Shown here: positions 21,283 through 31,259 of the stretch, one piece after another
How the letters are laid out: the number at the start of each line of letters is the position of its first letter
Position numbering within the stretch: the first letter of the stretch is position 1
NCBI RefSeq assembly: GCF_900128955.1
Contig: NZ_FQTY01000006.1
Coordinates: forward strand, 117,759 to 181,758
Length of the DNA stretch: 64,000 nucleotides
Direction: 5' to 3'
Origin: Tissierella praeacuta DSM 18095
GTDB taxonomy: Bacteria; Bacillota; Clostridia; Tissierellales; Tissierellaceae
Notes under the pieces: model-generated
What the model was told of the DNA's origin: nothing
Database searches by the model: none
What the model saw: only the letters and a program-made list of their open reading frames with translations
Program-made: the position numbers and the translations under genes

Positions 21283-22320
21283 TTATATTACTATATCTAA
21301 TATCTCAACTTCTTGTGGTTGAAAAAAATCTATAAATCTATTATCTATTTGTACTATAGGTTTAGTTTCATCTTGGGGATGTATATATACTATTTTTCCA
21401 ATTGAGCCATCACTCAATAAAACCTTATTTCCTACATAGAAGGTAGAGATATTTTTTAAAAACAATTGAGTAATTTGAGGATCTAAGGAAGAAAAACTCT
21501 CATCTCTAAGATAATCTGCGGCTCTTAGGGGTGAATCCTTATCTCTATATACTTTGTTAGATGTAACTGCATGATATATATCACATACGGCTATTATTTT
21601 TGCGTATTCATGGATTGCATCTCCTTTAATGCCATTAGGGTAGCCTGTCCCATTAATTTTCTCATGATGCTGCAGCACTCCTAATAAAATATCATTATTA
21701 AATTTATTAGTTTCCAACAATATTTGATAACCATATAGTGAATGTTTTTTCATTTCTTCATATTCTTCAATAGTTAACTTACCAGGTTTTTTTACTATTT
21801 CATCTGAAATTTTCAATTTCCCAATATCATGTAAAAGTCCCGCTATAGATAAATCTAAAATTTTATCCTTAGAATAATTCATCCATTTCCCTAAACTAGC
21901 AGCTAATATACTTACACCTAAGCTATGATCAAATGTATAATCATCTTTTTTTTGAAGAAGTCGCATTTGAGTAAGTATATCTCTTTCTGAGGCTATTTCG
22001 TCAACAAATGTATTCATCTCTGAAATTATCTTATCAGATTTCAATTGTTTACCTTCTTTTATTTCATTAAATACATTATCCAGCGTACTCTCTATCTTAG
22101 AATATCCCTTAGTCAATTTCTTATTTTGAATTTCATCACTTATTTTTTCTTCTTTTATAAACACAAAATGTATTCCATGAATATTTAATTTATCAATAAA
22201 AGCCTTTGTTATAGTAGTATTTTCTGGTATTAAAACTGCACCTGTTTTTATATCTATTACATCCTTATCCAAGAGCATTCCTATTTCTAGTTTATCAATA
22301 TTAGTAAGTTTCCCCAACAC
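21283..22320 (-). CDS. HD-GYP domain protein (predicted cyclic-di-GMP phosphodiesterase)
   Basis: 345 residues. An N-terminal DUF3391-like region (about 1-100) precedes an HD-GYP domain with FDHSLGVSILA (first His), LLHDIGKLKISDEIV (HD pair), KHSLYGYQIL, LQHHEKINGTGYPNGIKGD (GYP motif) and AVCDIYHAVTSN. All metal and GYP residues are intact, so it should hydrolyse c-di-GMP. A beta-rich C-terminal tail (about 285-345) has a 'GKIVYIHPQDETKPIV' strand pattern. The start is GTG at 22320 or the next codon TTG, with GGAGGTG just upstream. It is an independent gene behind the yerC terminator. Confidence 0.9.
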   Translation of the reverse strand: MLGKLTNIDKLEIGMLLDKDVIDIKTGAVLIPENTTITKAFIDKLNIHGIHFVFIKEEKISDEIQNKKLTKGYSKIESTLDNVFNEIKEGKQLKSDKIISEMNTFVDEIASERDILTQMRLLQKKDDYTFDHSLGVSILAASLGKWMNYSKDKILDLSIAGLLHDIGKLKISDEIVKKPGKLTIEEYEEMKKHSLYGYQILLETNKFNNDILLGVLQHHEKINGTGYPNGIKGDAIHEYAKIIAVCDIYHAVTSNKVYRDKDSPLRAADYLRDESFSSLDPQITQLFLKNISTFYVGNKVLLSDGSIGKIVYIHPQDETKPIVQIDNRFIDFFQPQEVEILDIVI

Positions 22321-22370
22321 TCACACCTCCATCAAAACTAATTACTATTTATGTATCTTAGTAAGAAATA

Positions 22371-22387
22371 AGGGACTCTTAGTCCCT
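22371..22387 (-). terminator. Short terminator after the yerC-type gene
   Basis: A 7-bp stem (22371-22377 with 22381-22387) and a 3-base loop, followed by a T-rich run on the minus strand, lie just downstream of the 22395 stop. Confidence 0.7.
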
Positions 22388-22394
22388 GTTTTTA

Positions 22395-22694
22395 TTAATC
22401 TATTATCCCCAACTTCTTTAATACAATATTATATCCTTCAGAACCATAGTTTAAAGCTCTATTTATTCTGCTTATAGTTGCTGTACTAGCTCCTGTCTCT
22501 GCTTCTATTTCATTATAGGTTTTATTTGCCTTAAGTAGTTTTGCAACCTCAAGTCTCTGTGCTATGGCTTGTATCTCCTTTATAGTACATATATCTTCAA
22601 AAAACCTATAACATTCTTCCTTATTTTCTAGAAGTAAAATCGCCTCGAAAAAACCATCTACCTGATCAGATTTTATTTTTGAATTAAATTCCAT
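22395..22694 (-). CDS. YerC/YecD-type TrpR-superfamily regulator
   Basis: 99 residues of the TrpR/YerC/YecD family. The helix-turn-helix lies at about 55-85: TYNEIEAETGASTATISRINRAL is the reading and recognition helix pair. N-terminal helices form the dimer. In Bacillus, YerC is encoded next to pcrA and its targets are little studied; here it lies some 5 kb from pcrA. It stands alone between two terminators, so it likely has its own promoter. Confidence 0.88.
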   Translation of the reverse strand: MEFNSKIKSDQVDGFFEAILLLENKEECYRFFEDICTIKEIQAIAQRLEVAKLLKANKTYNEIEAETGASTATISRINRALNYGSEGYNIVLKKLGIID

Positions 22695-22753
22695 TTTTTG
22701 CCTCCTAATAATTTATAGTTTCTTACTAACTATTCAAGTGGATAAGGATAATA

Positions 22754-22777
22754 ATAGCTGGGTCTTTGCCCAGCTAT
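22754..22777 (-). terminator. Terminator hairpin after fhs
   Basis: A 9-bp stem (22754-22762 with 22769-22777) and a six-base loop begin three bases after the fhs stop. The T tract on the minus strand is weak, so this is a moderate call. Confidence 0.65.
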
Positions 22778-22780
22778 CAT

Positions 22781-24451
22781 CTAGAATAATCCTACTATTT
22801 CTCCACTTGGCAATATATCAATATTGTTTGCAGCTGGAACTTTTGGTAACCCTGGCATTGTCATGATTTCTCCTGTTAAAGCTACTAAGAATCCTGCACC
22901 TCTTGATACTTTTATATCTCTAACTGTAATTTTAAATCCTCTTGGTCTACCTAATAAAGTTGGGTCATCTGAAAGTGAATATTGAGTCTTTGCCATACAA
23001 ATTGGCATCTTATCAAATCCTAATTTTTCTATATTAGCTATTGTCTTTTCGCATGATTTAGTAAAATCTACTCCATCTGCACCATAAACTTCTTTAGCTA
23101 TTTTTTCAATCTTAGTTTTAATTGAATCTTCTACATCATATAAAGGTTTGAAATTGGACTCTTTTGTTTCACATACTTTTACTACAGCCTTAGCCATCTC
23201 TATTCCGCCTTCTCCACCTTTGCCCCATACTTCTGAAAGAACAGCTTCTGCACCTAAGGAATTACATCTTTCAAGTACATAATTAAGTTCTGCTTCCGTA
23301 TCAGTCGGGAATTTATTAATCGCTACTATAGCAGGTACTCCAAATTTATTAACATTTTCAATATGTTTCTCTAAGTTTTCAAATCCCTTAGCTAATGCCT
23401 CTAGGTTTTCGGAGCCTAATTCATCCTTCTTAACTCCACCGTTATATTTTAATGCTCTAATTGTAGCTACAATAACTGTAGCATCTGGTTTCAATCCACC
23501 AAACCTACATTTAATATCAAAGAATTTTTCTGCTCCTAAATCTGCACCAAATCCTGCCTCTGTAATTGTATATTCTGCCATCTTTAAAGCTAATTTTGTA
23601 GCTAACATTGAGTTACATCCGTGAGCAATATTTGCAAATGGTCCGCCATGAATTAATGCTGGTGTATTTTCCAATGTTTGAACAAGGTTTGGATTAACAG
23701 CATCTTTCATAAGTAATGCTACTGCACCTTGTGCTTGTAAATCTTTAGCAAATACTGGACTTCCGTCAAATTTATATGCTACTATAATTTCTCCAACTCT
23801 AGCTTTGAAATCCTCTAAATCCTTTGATAAGCAGAAGATTGCCATTATCTCTGAAGCAACTGTTATATCAAATCCATCTTGTCTTGGCATACCATTTGGC
23901 TTTCCGCCTAGACCTACTACTATATCTCTCAAGGCTCTGTCATTCATATCAAGAACTCTTTTCCAAACTACTCTTCTTGGATCTATATTCAATGCATTTC
24001 CTTGATGAATATGGTTATCTAATAAAGCTGAAATTAAGTTATGAGCTGTAGTTATTGCATGAAAATCCCCTGTAAAATGAAGATTAATATCTTCCATAGG
24101 TACTACTTGAGCATATCCTCCACCAGCAGCCCCGCCTTTAACTCCGAAGCTAGGTCCAAGTGATGGCTCTCTAAGTGCTGTTATGGCAGACTTACCTATC
24201 TTATTTAATCCCATTGAAAGACCTATATTTGTCGTAGTTTTTCCTTCTCCTGCTGGAGTAGGATTAATAGCAGTAACTAAAACTAATTTTCCATCTGGTT
24301 TGTCTTTCAATTCCTCCAAAAGTCCTAAATCAACTTTCGCCTTATACTTACCATAATGTATTAACTTATCTTCGTCTATTCCTAGCTTTGATGCCACCTC
24401 AGATATTGGCAACATTGTTGCCTCTTGAGCAATTTGAACGTCAGTCTTCAT
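22781..24451 (-). CDS. fhs: Formate-tetrahydrofolate ligase
   Basis: Makes 10-formyl-tetrahydrofolate from formate, ATP and THF, the first methyl-branch step of the Wood-Ljungdahl pathway and the formyl source for purine carbons 2 and 8. Its 556 residues are the family length. Walker-type [18 protein letters not shown] (about 63-80), [24 protein letters not shown] and the FTGDFHAI and [12 protein letters not shown] motifs are intact. The gene lies just downstream of the purine cluster, whose PurN and PurH use its product, but it is separated by a terminator and 230 bases. Confidence 0.97.
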   Translation of the reverse strand: MKTDVQIAQEATMLPISEVASKLGIDEDKLIHYGKYKAKVDLGLLEELKDKPDGKLVLVTAINPTPAGEGKTTTNIGLSMGLNKIGKSAITALREPSLGPSFGVKGGAAGGGYAQVVPMEDINLHFTGDFHAITTAHNLISALLDNHIHQGNALNIDPRRVVWKRVLDMNDRALRDIVVGLGGKPNGMPRQDGFDITVASEIMAIFCLSKDLEDFKARVGEIIVAYKFDGSPVFAKDLQAQGAVALLMKDAVNPNLVQTLENTPALIHGGPFANIAHGCNSMLATKLALKMAEYTITEAGFGADLGAEKFFDIKCRFGGLKPDATVIVATIRALKYNGGVKKDELGSENLEALAKGFENLEKHIENVNKFGVPAIVAINKFPTDTEAELNYVLERCNSLGAEAVLSEVWGKGGEGGIEMAKAVVKVCETKESNFKPLYDVEDSIKTKIEKIAKEVYGADGVDFTKSCEKTIANIEKLGFDKMPICMAKTQYSLSDDPTLLGRPRGFKITVRDIKVSRGAGFLVALTGEIMTMPGLPKVPAANNIDILPSGEIVGLF

Positions 24452-24645
24452 ACTAAATCCTCCTTATATTTATTTTATACTACCTATTATTTAAATTACC
24501 TAAGTAAATTATACCCTTACTCATATATGCCTCTTCAATAAAATAAATATTTTCTCAAGAATTTCTATAGATTCAATTTATTGTAAAACTATAATACTAT
24601 ATAGTATTATAACAGAACAACAAGATTTTGGAAATCTTTTTCAAT

Positions 24646-24671
24646 AAAAAAGCAGGTTTTACCCTGCCTTA
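24646..24671 (-). terminator. Terminator ending the purine operon
   Basis: The hairpin arms 24651-24656 and 24663-24668, extended by neighbouring A/T pairs, are followed by a six-base T run on the minus strand. It sits 14 bases after the purD stop. Confidence 0.85.
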
Positions 24672-24684
24672 TAAATTAATCAAT

Positions 24685-25944
24685 CTAAAATTTTAATTTT
24701 CCTATGTCTTTTCTATATCTCATTCCATCAAAGTTAATATTATCTATATCTAAATAAATATTTTCTCTAGCTTCTTCAACAGTCTTCCCTAAACAAGTAA
24801 TAGATAAAACTCTTCCCCCATTTGTAATTAAATCATTATCCAATTTTTTTGTTCCATTATGGAAAAGGATAATATCTTTATCTAGTTTCTCCATACCTGT
24901 AATTTTGAACCCCTTTTCATAATTCTCAGGATAACCGCTAGATGTAAGCACTACAGTAACACAAACATTCTCTTTCCAAATTAAATCCGAGCTATTTAAA
25001 GAACCATCTATAGTCTTTTCGAATATATCTATTATATCTGATTCAAGCCTTGGAATTAGTACTTCAGTTTCAGGATCTCCAAACCTTACATTAAACTCTA
25101 AAACTTTAGGCTCACCATTCACCAGCATTAAACCTATAAATAATATTCCTCTAAAATCCATTTTCTCCTGATTTAATCCAATTAGTATATTTTCTAAAAT
25201 ATTCCTTTCAATTTTTCCATTTAACTCATCATTAAATAAAGGACTAGGAGAATAGCAACCTACACCTCCAGTATTAAGTCCCTTATCTCCTTCATATATC
25301 TTTTTATAATCCTTAGCAGATTCCATTGGAATTATTTTATCCTTAGTAACTAAACAAAGAAGTGAAGCTTCTATACCATCTAAAAATTCTTCTATAACTA
25401 CCTTTTCCCCCTCAGAGCCAAAAACCTTATCTCCTAAAATGCTTTTTAATGTGTTTATAGCTTCTTCTTCACTATTACAAATAACTACGCCCTTACCAGC
25501 ACATAATCCATCTGCCTTTATGACTAATGGATAAGTAAATTCCTCAAGTCCTTCTATTGCTTCATCTAAGTTTATATAAGATTTATATTTAGCAGTAGGA
25601 ATATTATATTTTTCCATAAACTCTTTAGAGAAATCTTTACTTCCCTCAAGCTGAGCACATGTTTTATTTACGCCAAAAATTTTCAACTCTTTTTCTTGAA
25701 ATTTATCTACTATACCTAGCACTAAAGGTAATTCTGGTCCTACTACAGTTAAATCTATATTATTTTCTATGGCAAACTGAACTAATTTTTCTATTTCATC
25801 AACATTTATAGGTATATTTTCAGCTACTTCAAGAGTCCCCCCATTTCCAGGTGCACAGTAAACTTTACTTACCCTTTGACTCTTAGATATTTTCCAACAT
25901 AATGCATGCTCTCTACCACCACTGCCTATAACTAATACTTTCAT
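24685..25944 (-). CDS. purD: Phosphoribosylamine-glycine ligase (GAR synthetase)
   Basis: Second step of purine synthesis: phosphoribosylamine + glycine + ATP to GAR. The 419-residue ATP-grasp enzyme shows the N-terminal GSGGREHALCWK, VGPELPLVLGI near 75, the ATP-grasp loop KADGLCAGKGV near 145, LNTGGVGCYSP near 222 and the metal-binding EFNVRFGDPET near 290. It is the last gene of the purine operon, 18 bases after purH. All expected active-site motifs look normal. Confidence 0.97.
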   Translation of the reverse strand: MKVLVIGSGGREHALCWKISKSQRVSKVYCAPGNGGTLEVAENIPINVDEIEKLVQFAIENNIDLTVVGPELPLVLGIVDKFQEKELKIFGVNKTCAQLEGSKDFSKEFMEKYNIPTAKYKSYINLDEAIEGLEEFTYPLVIKADGLCAGKGVVICNSEEEAINTLKSILGDKVFGSEGEKVVIEEFLDGIEASLLCLVTKDKIIPMESAKDYKKIYEGDKGLNTGGVGCYSPSPLFNDELNGKIERNILENILIGLNQEKMDFRGILFIGLMLVNGEPKVLEFNVRFGDPETEVLIPRLESDIIDIFEKTIDGSLNSSDLIWKENVCVTVVLTSSGYPENYEKGFKITGMEKLDKDIILFHNGTKKLDNDLITNGGRVLSITCLGKTVEEARENIYLDIDNINFDGMRYRKDIGKLKF

Positions 25945-25962
25945 TTTCTAACCTCCTAGACA

Positions 25963-27495
25963 TTAATGTTTGAAATGTCTTATTCCAGTGATTATCATAG
26001 AAATACTATTTTTATCTGCTTCTTCTATAACTTCACTATCTTTTAAGGAACCTCCTGGCTGAATAATTGCTGCAACCCCAGCACTAGACAATAACTCTAT
26101 AGAATCTTTAAATGGAAAAAATCCATCAGAAGCTAAAACAGCTCCTTTAACCTTTTCCCCTGCTCTTTCTATTGCATTCTGTACTGCCCACACTCTATTT
26201 ACTTCTCCTAATCCAATTCCTATAGTTGCTTTATCTTTAGCTATAACTACTCCGTTAGATTTTACACTCTTTGCAGCTTTCCATGCAAATAGTAAATCCT
26301 CCATTTGTTTTTCTGTAGGTTGATTCTTAGTTACTATTTTTATTTCTTCATTTAATAAAATTCTATCTTTATCTTGAACTAAAAGTCCACCTAGCACTTT
26401 TTTTATATCTAGCTCTTTGTATTTCCTATCTATAATACTATCTATTTGCATAATTCTTATATTTTTCTTTTGAGTAAGTATTTCTAATGCTTTTTCTGTA
26501 AAGGAAGGTGCCATTACTATCTCTATAAAAATCTGATTTATTTTTTCTGCTACTTTTTCATCTATTTCTCTATTTGCTGCAATTATCCCTCCGAATATAG
26601 ACACCTTATCGCATTCATAAGCCTTTTTATAAGCTTCTAATATATCCTTTCCACTTCCAATACCACAAGGATTAGCATGTTTTACAGCCACTACTGTAGG
26701 TTCATCAAATTCCTTCAAAGCTTCAATACAACCATTTGCATCATTTATGTTATTAAATGATAACTCTTTTCCATGAAGCTGAATTGCTCCTGCTAAAGTA
26801 CCTTCTTTTTTTCCTACTTCCTTATAAAAGGCTGCTTTTTGATGAGGATTTTCTCCATATCTTAATTCTTCCTTAGACTTATAGGCTAAAGTTAGTTTTT
26901 CTGGAAATATAACTTCCTCTATTTCATTAAAATAATTTGATATTAAGGTATCATAATAAGCTGTATAGTTGAAAACTTTCCTTGCTAAGTATTGTCTTGT
27001 TCTAAAGGTAGTTTTCCCTTCAAATTTTAACTCATTTAGTACCTGTTCATAGTCAGAAGGATCTATTATTACTGTTACATCCTTATAATTTTTAGCTGCT
27101 GCCCTAATCATAGATGGTCCGCCAATATCTATATTTTCAATAATTTCTTCATGAGTCACATTTAGTTTGTTTATAGTTTCTTCAAAAGGATAAAGATTGT
27201 TAACCACCATATCGATAGGATCTATCTTCATATCTTCAATTGTTTTTATATGATTTTCATTATCCCTTATGTATAGAAGCCCACCATGAATATATGGATT
27301 TAAAGTCTTTACTCTACCATCTAATATTTCTGGGAAATTAGTTACATTATTTACCTCTATTACTTCTATTCCTGATTCCTTTAAAATTTTATAGGTTCCA
27401 CCAGTTGATATTATTTCCCAGCCTAATTTCTTTAATTCTGAGGCAAATTCTACAATACCTTCTTTATGAAAAACACTAATCAATGCCCTTTTCAT
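25963..27495 (-). CDS. purH: Bifunctional AICAR transformylase / IMP cyclohydrolase
   Basis: The last two steps of the pathway: AICAR + 10-formyl-THF to FAICAR, then cyclisation to IMP. At 510 residues, the N-terminal IMP cyclohydrolase (MGS-like) domain spans about 1-195 with [14 protein letters not shown] and [14 protein letters not shown]. The transformylase domain has the catalytic Lys-His in [11 protein letters not shown] (about 270) and [10 protein letters not shown] near 420. It sits 10 bases after purN and 18 before purD. The formyl donor would come from Fhs encoded nearby. Confidence 0.97.
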   Translation of the reverse strand: MKRALISVFHKEGIVEFASELKKLGWEIISTGGTYKILKESGIEVIEVNNVTNFPEILDGRVKTLNPYIHGGLLYIRDNENHIKTIEDMKIDPIDMVVNNLYPFEETINKLNVTHEEIIENIDIGGPSMIRAAAKNYKDVTVIIDPSDYEQVLNELKFEGKTTFRTRQYLARKVFNYTAYYDTLISNYFNEIEEVIFPEKLTLAYKSKEELRYGENPHQKAAFYKEVGKKEGTLAGAIQLHGKELSFNNINDANGCIEALKEFDEPTVVAVKHANPCGIGSGKDILEAYKKAYECDKVSIFGGIIAANREIDEKVAEKINQIFIEIVMAPSFTEKALEILTQKKNIRIMQIDSIIDRKYKELDIKKVLGGLLVQDKDRILLNEEIKIVTKNQPTEKQMEDLLFAWKAAKSVKSNGVVIAKDKATIGIGLGEVNRVWAVQNAIERAGEKVKGAVLASDGFFPFKDSIELLSSAGVAAIIQPGGSLKDSEVIEEADKNSISMIITGIRHFKH

Positions 27496-27505
27496 TATAT
27501 CACCT

Positions 27506-28129
27506 CTATTTTATAATCACTTTTCTTCCTTCCACAGATATTCTTCCGCTACAGTACAGTTTCACTGCTTGTACTAAAAGTTTATGCTCTATTTTTAATA
27601 CTTTTTCTTTTAAAGTTTCTACTGTATCCTCATTATCTACGTATACAATATCTTGAAGTATTATAGCTCCTGTATCTGTACCTTCATCGACAAAATGAAC
27701 TGTAGCTCCTGTTATCTTTACACCATAATCTAAAACTCCTTGATGAACTTTTTCACCATAATATCCCTTTCCACAAAAACTAGGTATTAAAGATGGATGA
27801 ATATTTATTATTCTACCACTAAATTCCTCTATAAATTCTTTAGATAAAACTTTTAAATATCCTGCTAAAACAATTAATTCTATATCTCTTTTTTTCAACT
27901 CTTTTATTAAATATAAATTATATTCTTCTTCGCTATTAAATAACTTCCTATCTAAATAAATACTTTCTATTCCAGCATCTTTTCCTCTAGTTAAACCATA
28001 AGCATCTTTTCTATTAGAGATGATTAATTTTATTTCTCCATTTATATTTCCATTTTCAATATTATCTATTATAGACTGTAAATTCGTCCCTCCACCAGAA
28101 ATTAAAACCCCTATTTTTACTGGTGACAT
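27506..28129 (-). CDS. purN: Phosphoribosylglycinamide formyltransferase
   Basis: Transfers formyl from 10-formyl-THF to GAR. The 207-residue protein has the N-terminal phosphate loop [11 protein letters not shown] and [13 protein letters not shown]. The catalytic Asn-His-Asp set appears in [21 protein letters not shown] (Asn/His) and [14 protein letters not shown] (Asp). It overlaps the end of purM by 13 bases, implying translational coupling. Confidence 0.96.
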   Translation of the reverse strand: MSPVKIGVLISGGGTNLQSIIDNIENGNINGEIKLIISNRKDAYGLTRGKDAGIESIYLDRKLFNSEEEYNLYLIKELKKRDIELIVLAGYLKVLSKEFIEEFSGRIINIHPSLIPSFCGKGYYGEKVHQGVLDYGVKITGATVHFVDEGTDTGAIILQDIVYVDNEDTVETLKEKVLKIEHKLLVQAVKLYCSGRISVEGRKVIIK

Positions 28130-29151
28130 AATACTACTCCTTCAGTCCCTTTCTTAACTTCACCTAGTAATACAAAATCCTCACCTTGGTCTTTTAAATA
28201 TTTTGTAATATCTTCTAGTTCACTTTTACTTACTGCCATAACCATACCTATTCCCATATTAAAAGTACCGTACATCTCATCTCTTGTAATACCACCCCAT
28301 TTTTGCAAAAGATTAAAAATAATTGGAGTGTTTATCATAAAAGTATCTATATAGGCTGTTAATCCTTTTGGTATCATTCTTGGAATGTTTTCATAAAATC
28401 CTCCACCAGTTATGTGAGATAATCCTTTAATATTAAATTTTTGCACTAAATTATATACTGGATTTGTATATATTCTGGTAGGTTTTAGAAGTTCCTCACC
28501 TATTGTACATCCAAGCTCTTCTATATATTGGTCTACTTCCATCTTTTCCTTATCAAATATTATTTTTCTCACAAGAGAAAATCCATTACTATGAACTCCG
28601 CTAGATGGTAATCCTATAATATAATCTCCTTCTTCTATAGTAGAACCATTTATTATTTTTTTCTTGTCTACTACTCCTACACAAAAACCTGCAACATCAT
28701 ACTCTTCTTCCTTATAAAATCCAGGCATTTCAGCTGTTTCTCCACCGATCAAAGCACATCCTGCTTTTATACAACCATTAGATACACCTTCTACAATACT
28801 TGCCATCTTCTCAGGAACAAGTTTTCCTGTAGCTATATAGTCTAAGAAAAATAAGGGTTTAGCTCCTTGACAAAGAATATCATTAGCACACATAGCTACA
28901 CAATCTTCACCTATAGTGTCATGTTTATCCATCATGAAAGCAAGTCTTAGCTTTGTACCTACCCCATCTGTCCCTGATACTAAAACTGGTTCTTCATAGG
29001 CTTTTGTATCTAATTGAAACAAACCTGCAAACCCACCTATATCTGATAAAACTCCTGGAACGTGAGTTTTCTTTATCATTCCCTTTATAAGCTGTACTTC
29101 TTTATATCCAGCTTCTTTATCTACACCTGCGTCCTTATAAGTTAAGCTCAC
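28117..29151 (-). CDS. purM: Phosphoribosylformylglycinamidine cyclo-ligase (AIR synthase)
   Basis: Fifth step: FGAM + ATP to AIR. About 344 residues with the AIRS fold: YKDAGVDKEAGYKEV at the N-terminus, SGTDGVGTKLRLA near 60, CANDILCQGAKPLFFLDY, GGETAEMPGFY near 135 and ITGGGFYENIPR near 250. The GTG at 29151 is chosen because the product then begins like other PurM proteins and lies eight bases from GGAG; an earlier in-frame GTG at 29169 overlaps the ribosome site. It follows purF after a short spacer holding a small repeat. Confidence 0.96.
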   Translation of the reverse strand: MSLTYKDAGVDKEAGYKEVQLIKGMIKKTHVPGVLSDIGGFAGLFQLDTKAYEEPVLVSGTDGVGTKLRLAFMMDKHDTIGEDCVAMCANDILCQGAKPLFFLDYIATGKLVPEKMASIVEGVSNGCIKAGCALIGGETAEMPGFYKEEEYDVAGFCVGVVDKKKIINGSTIEEGDYIIGLPSSGVHSNGFSLVRKIIFDKEKMEVDQYIEELGCTIGEELLKPTRIYTNPVYNLVQKFNIKGLSHITGGGFYENIPRMIPKGLTAYIDTFMINTPIIFNLLQKWGGITRDEMYGTFNMGIGMVMAVSKSELEDITKYLKDQGEDFVLLGEVKKGTEGVVLCHQ

Positions 29152-29171
29152 AACATTCTCTCCTTTCACTT

Positions 29172-29208
29172 AATAATTGACAATTGACAGTTGGCAATCC
29201 TCAATTAT
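29172..29208. repeat. Short inverted repeat with ATTGACAATTGAC motif
   Basis: The purF-purM spacer contains tandem ATTGACA units flanked by an inverted repeat (29172-29180 with 29200-29208). Very similar ATTGACAAT units occur at 7692-7715. Its role is unknown; it may be a small dispersed repeat. Confidence 0.5.
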
Positions 29209-29216
29209 TAATTCAA

Positions 29217-30554
29217 TTATCTAATACCAATTGGATAATTGCCACTAAGGCATCCCGTACAAAACTCTTCTCCACCTGCCGCCTTTAATAATCCTTCCAA
29301 GGATAAATACTCTAAGGAATCTACTCCTATCAATTCTTTTATTTCCTTCTTTGACATTTGAGCTGCTATTAAATTTTTTCTATTAGGGGAATCCATACCT
29401 AAATGACAGGAATAAAGAACTGGCGGCGAAGATATTCTAACATGTATCTCTTTTGCACCTGCATTTCTAAGCATTTCAATAGTTCTTTTTATAGTAGTTC
29501 CTCTTACTATAGAATCATCCACTAATATTACTCTCTTTCCTTCAACATTTTCCTTTAATACATTAAGTTTAATTCTAACTCCTTGCTCTCTTAGTTCTTG
29601 AGTTGGTTCTATAAAAGTTCTTCCTACATATCTGTTCTTTATCAACCCTTCTGCATATGGAATTCCAGATTCTTCTGCATATCCTATGGCTGGTATAGTA
29701 CCAGAATCTGGTGCACCTATGACAATATCCGCATCTACAGCTGACTCTCTAGCTAACTCTTTCCCCGCATTTATTCTTGATAAATAAATACTCTTACTAT
29801 CTAATTTACTATCTGGTCTTGCAAAATATATTATTTCAAATAAACAAGGTCTTTTTCCTTTTGTATCCTTATTTATAGATTTCAATCCATTTTCATCTAT
29901 AACAACTATCTCTCCAGGCTCTACATCTCTAATAAATTCAGCTCCTATAGTATCAAAAGCACATGTTTCTGATGCCAATATATAATCCTCACCAAACTTA
30001 CCTAAAGAAAGAGGTTTTACCCCATAGGGATCCCTTGCACCTATTAATTTATCCGTTGTCATCATAACTAATCCATAGGTTCCCCTTATAGTCTCCAAAG
30101 CCTTTATTACGGCATCTTCTACACTATCTTTATGATATCTAGCTATTAAATTAGGTATAACTTCAGTATCTAACTGAGATTGGAATATGCCTCCCTGATC
30201 TTCCAGTTCATCACGTAATTTTTCAAAATTTACTACAGCACCATCATGGGCTAATGCCAATGCACCTCTTTTATATCCAACAACTAAAGGTTGTGCGTTT
30301 GTAGTAGTTGTATCTCCTATGGTGGCATATCTAATATGTCCTATACCAATATTTCCTCTAAGCCTTTCCATAACTTCTGTTGAAAAGACTTCATGTACTA
30401 ATCCTAAGTCCTTAAAGTAATCAACAAAACCATTGTTATTTACTGCAATACCTGTACTTACTTGACCTCTATGTTGCAGTGCATATAAGCCATAGTATAT
30501 TACCTTTGATACATTATTTCTTTTTTTGCTATAAATTCCTACAACTCCACTCAA
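29217..30554 (-). CDS. purF: Amidophosphoribosyltransferase with a changed glutaminase site
   Basis: First committed step: PRPP plus an ammonia group to phosphoribosylamine. In 445 residues the PRPP-binding loop VILVDDSIVRGTT (about 345) is intact. The 4Fe-4S cysteines of the Bacillus-type enzyme (KRPCLFEI, YSCHLG, FCTGCLSG) are also present. The N-terminal Ntn glutaminase domain is not normal. The start is a TTG at 30554 (AAGGTG five bases upstream) and residue 2 is Ser, where PurF enzymes have the nucleophile Cys. The oxyanion Asn of the usual AHNG is Asp104 in LAHDGA. Arg75 and Asp129 remain. No propeptide is present. The enzyme may depend on free ammonia. Confidence 0.93.
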   Translation of the reverse strand: MSGVVGIYSKKRNNVSKVIYYGLYALQHRGQVSTGIAVNNNGFVDYFKDLGLVHEVFSTEVMERLRGNIGIGHIRYATIGDTTTTNAQPLVVGYKRGALALAHDGAVVNFEKLRDELEDQGGIFQSQLDTEVIPNLIARYHKDSVEDAVIKALETIRGTYGLVMMTTDKLIGARDPYGVKPLSLGKFGEDYILASETCAFDTIGAEFIRDVEPGEIVVIDENGLKSINKDTKGKRPCLFEIIYFARPDSKLDSKSIYLSRINAGKELARESAVDADIVIGAPDSGTIPAIGYAEESGIPYAEGLIKNRYVGRTFIEPTQELREQGVRIKLNVLKENVEGKRVILVDDSIVRGTTIKRTIEMLRNAGAKEIHVRISSPPVLYSCHLGMDSPNRKNLIAAQMSKKEIKELIGVDSLEYLSLEGLLKAAGGEEFCTGCLSGNYPIGIR

Positions 30555-30596
30555 GATTGCACCTTCTCTCTAGTTATAGTCCCCAGTTTCCCAACT

Positions 30597-30785
30597 CAAA
30601 TCTATTTACTCACTACGTTCCCATAGATTTGGTACTCATTGCCTTTGACCTAAACTACTTTCGCTGTGTTAGGTCATTTCCCGCAGTCTCACTGCACAAA
30701 TTCATTTGCTCATTACATTCACATGAATTTGGCGTTCGTTGCGTTTGACCTACATCAGCTCACTACTTTCGCTGTGTTAGGTCAT
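30597..30785. repeat. Two tandem copies of a ~100-bp palindromic repeat in the purE-purF gap
   Basis: Copy A (30597-30676) and copy B (30697-30785) are offset by exactly 100 bases. Each holds two palindromes: an 8-base pair around AAATCTAT or AAATTCAT, and a TGACCTA...TAGGTCA pair enclosing CTACTTTCGCTGTG. Copy B has about ten extra bases. The base composition (more G/C) differs from the neighbourhood. Copy B reaches into purE and supplies its last codons and stop. It looks like a small non-coding mobile or REP-like element. Confidence 0.75.
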
Positions 30786-31248
30786 AATCAATTTTTTCTA
30801 CTTCTTTTGACATTTCTTTTTTATATTCCTTGAATTTTTTCCTTAATTCAGGATATTTTATAGAGAGCATCTGTACTGCCAAAAGCCCTCCATTTTCTCC
30901 ACCATCTATAGCTACAGTAGCTACTGGAACGCCTTTAGGCATTTGTACCACAGAAAGAAGTGAATCCAATCCATCCATTGTAGAGGAGCTAGCAGGAATT
31001 CCTATTACAGGAAGAGGGGTTACTCCTGCTAATACTCCAGCTAGATGGGCTGCTTTTCCAGCTATGGCAATAATAACTTCTGTATTGTTCTTCTCAGCAT
31101 TTTCAGCAAATTCAATGGCCTTATATGGAGTTCTATGAGCCGATATTACTCTAACCTCATATTCCACTCCAAATTTATCAAAAATTTTAGTTACCTTCTC
31201 TGCTAAAGGTTTATCCGATATACTTCCCATCAATATACTAACTTTCAT
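30763..31248 (-). CDS. purE: N5-carboxyaminoimidazole ribonucleotide mutase / AIR carboxylase PurE
   Basis: Interconverts AIR-derived carboxylates to CAIR. In 161 residues the substrate loops MGSISDKPLAE, VISAHRTP with the catalytic His, and AGKAAHLAGVLA are seen, with PASSSTMDGLDSLLS following. No purK lies in the window, as in many clostridia, so direct CO2 use or a distant purK is possible. The C-terminal residues DLTQRK and the TAG stop are encoded by the palindromic repeat downstream, so the native end has been replaced. It lies 12 bases after purL. Confidence 0.94.
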   Translation of the reverse strand: MKVSILMGSISDKPLAEKVTKIFDKFGVEYEVRVISAHRTPYKAIEFAENAEKNNTEVIIAIAGKAAHLAGVLAGVTPLPVIGIPASSSTMDGLDSLLSVVQMPKGVPVATVAIDGGENGGLLAVQMLSIKYPELRKKFKEYKKEMSKEVEKIDYDLTQRK

Positions 31249-31259
31249 TTCCCTTCCTC

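Noticed and set aside
24590..24611. Perfect palindrome around TATAATACTATATAG upstream of fhs as an operator
   Set aside because: In such A/T-rich DNA a palindrome of only A/T-type steps is weak evidence; no regulator or second copy supports it.
30555..30762. A diverged purC or other small gene between purE and purF
   Set aside because: All frames are short and the sequence is explained by two copies of a palindromic repeat; no SAICAR synthetase motif was found.
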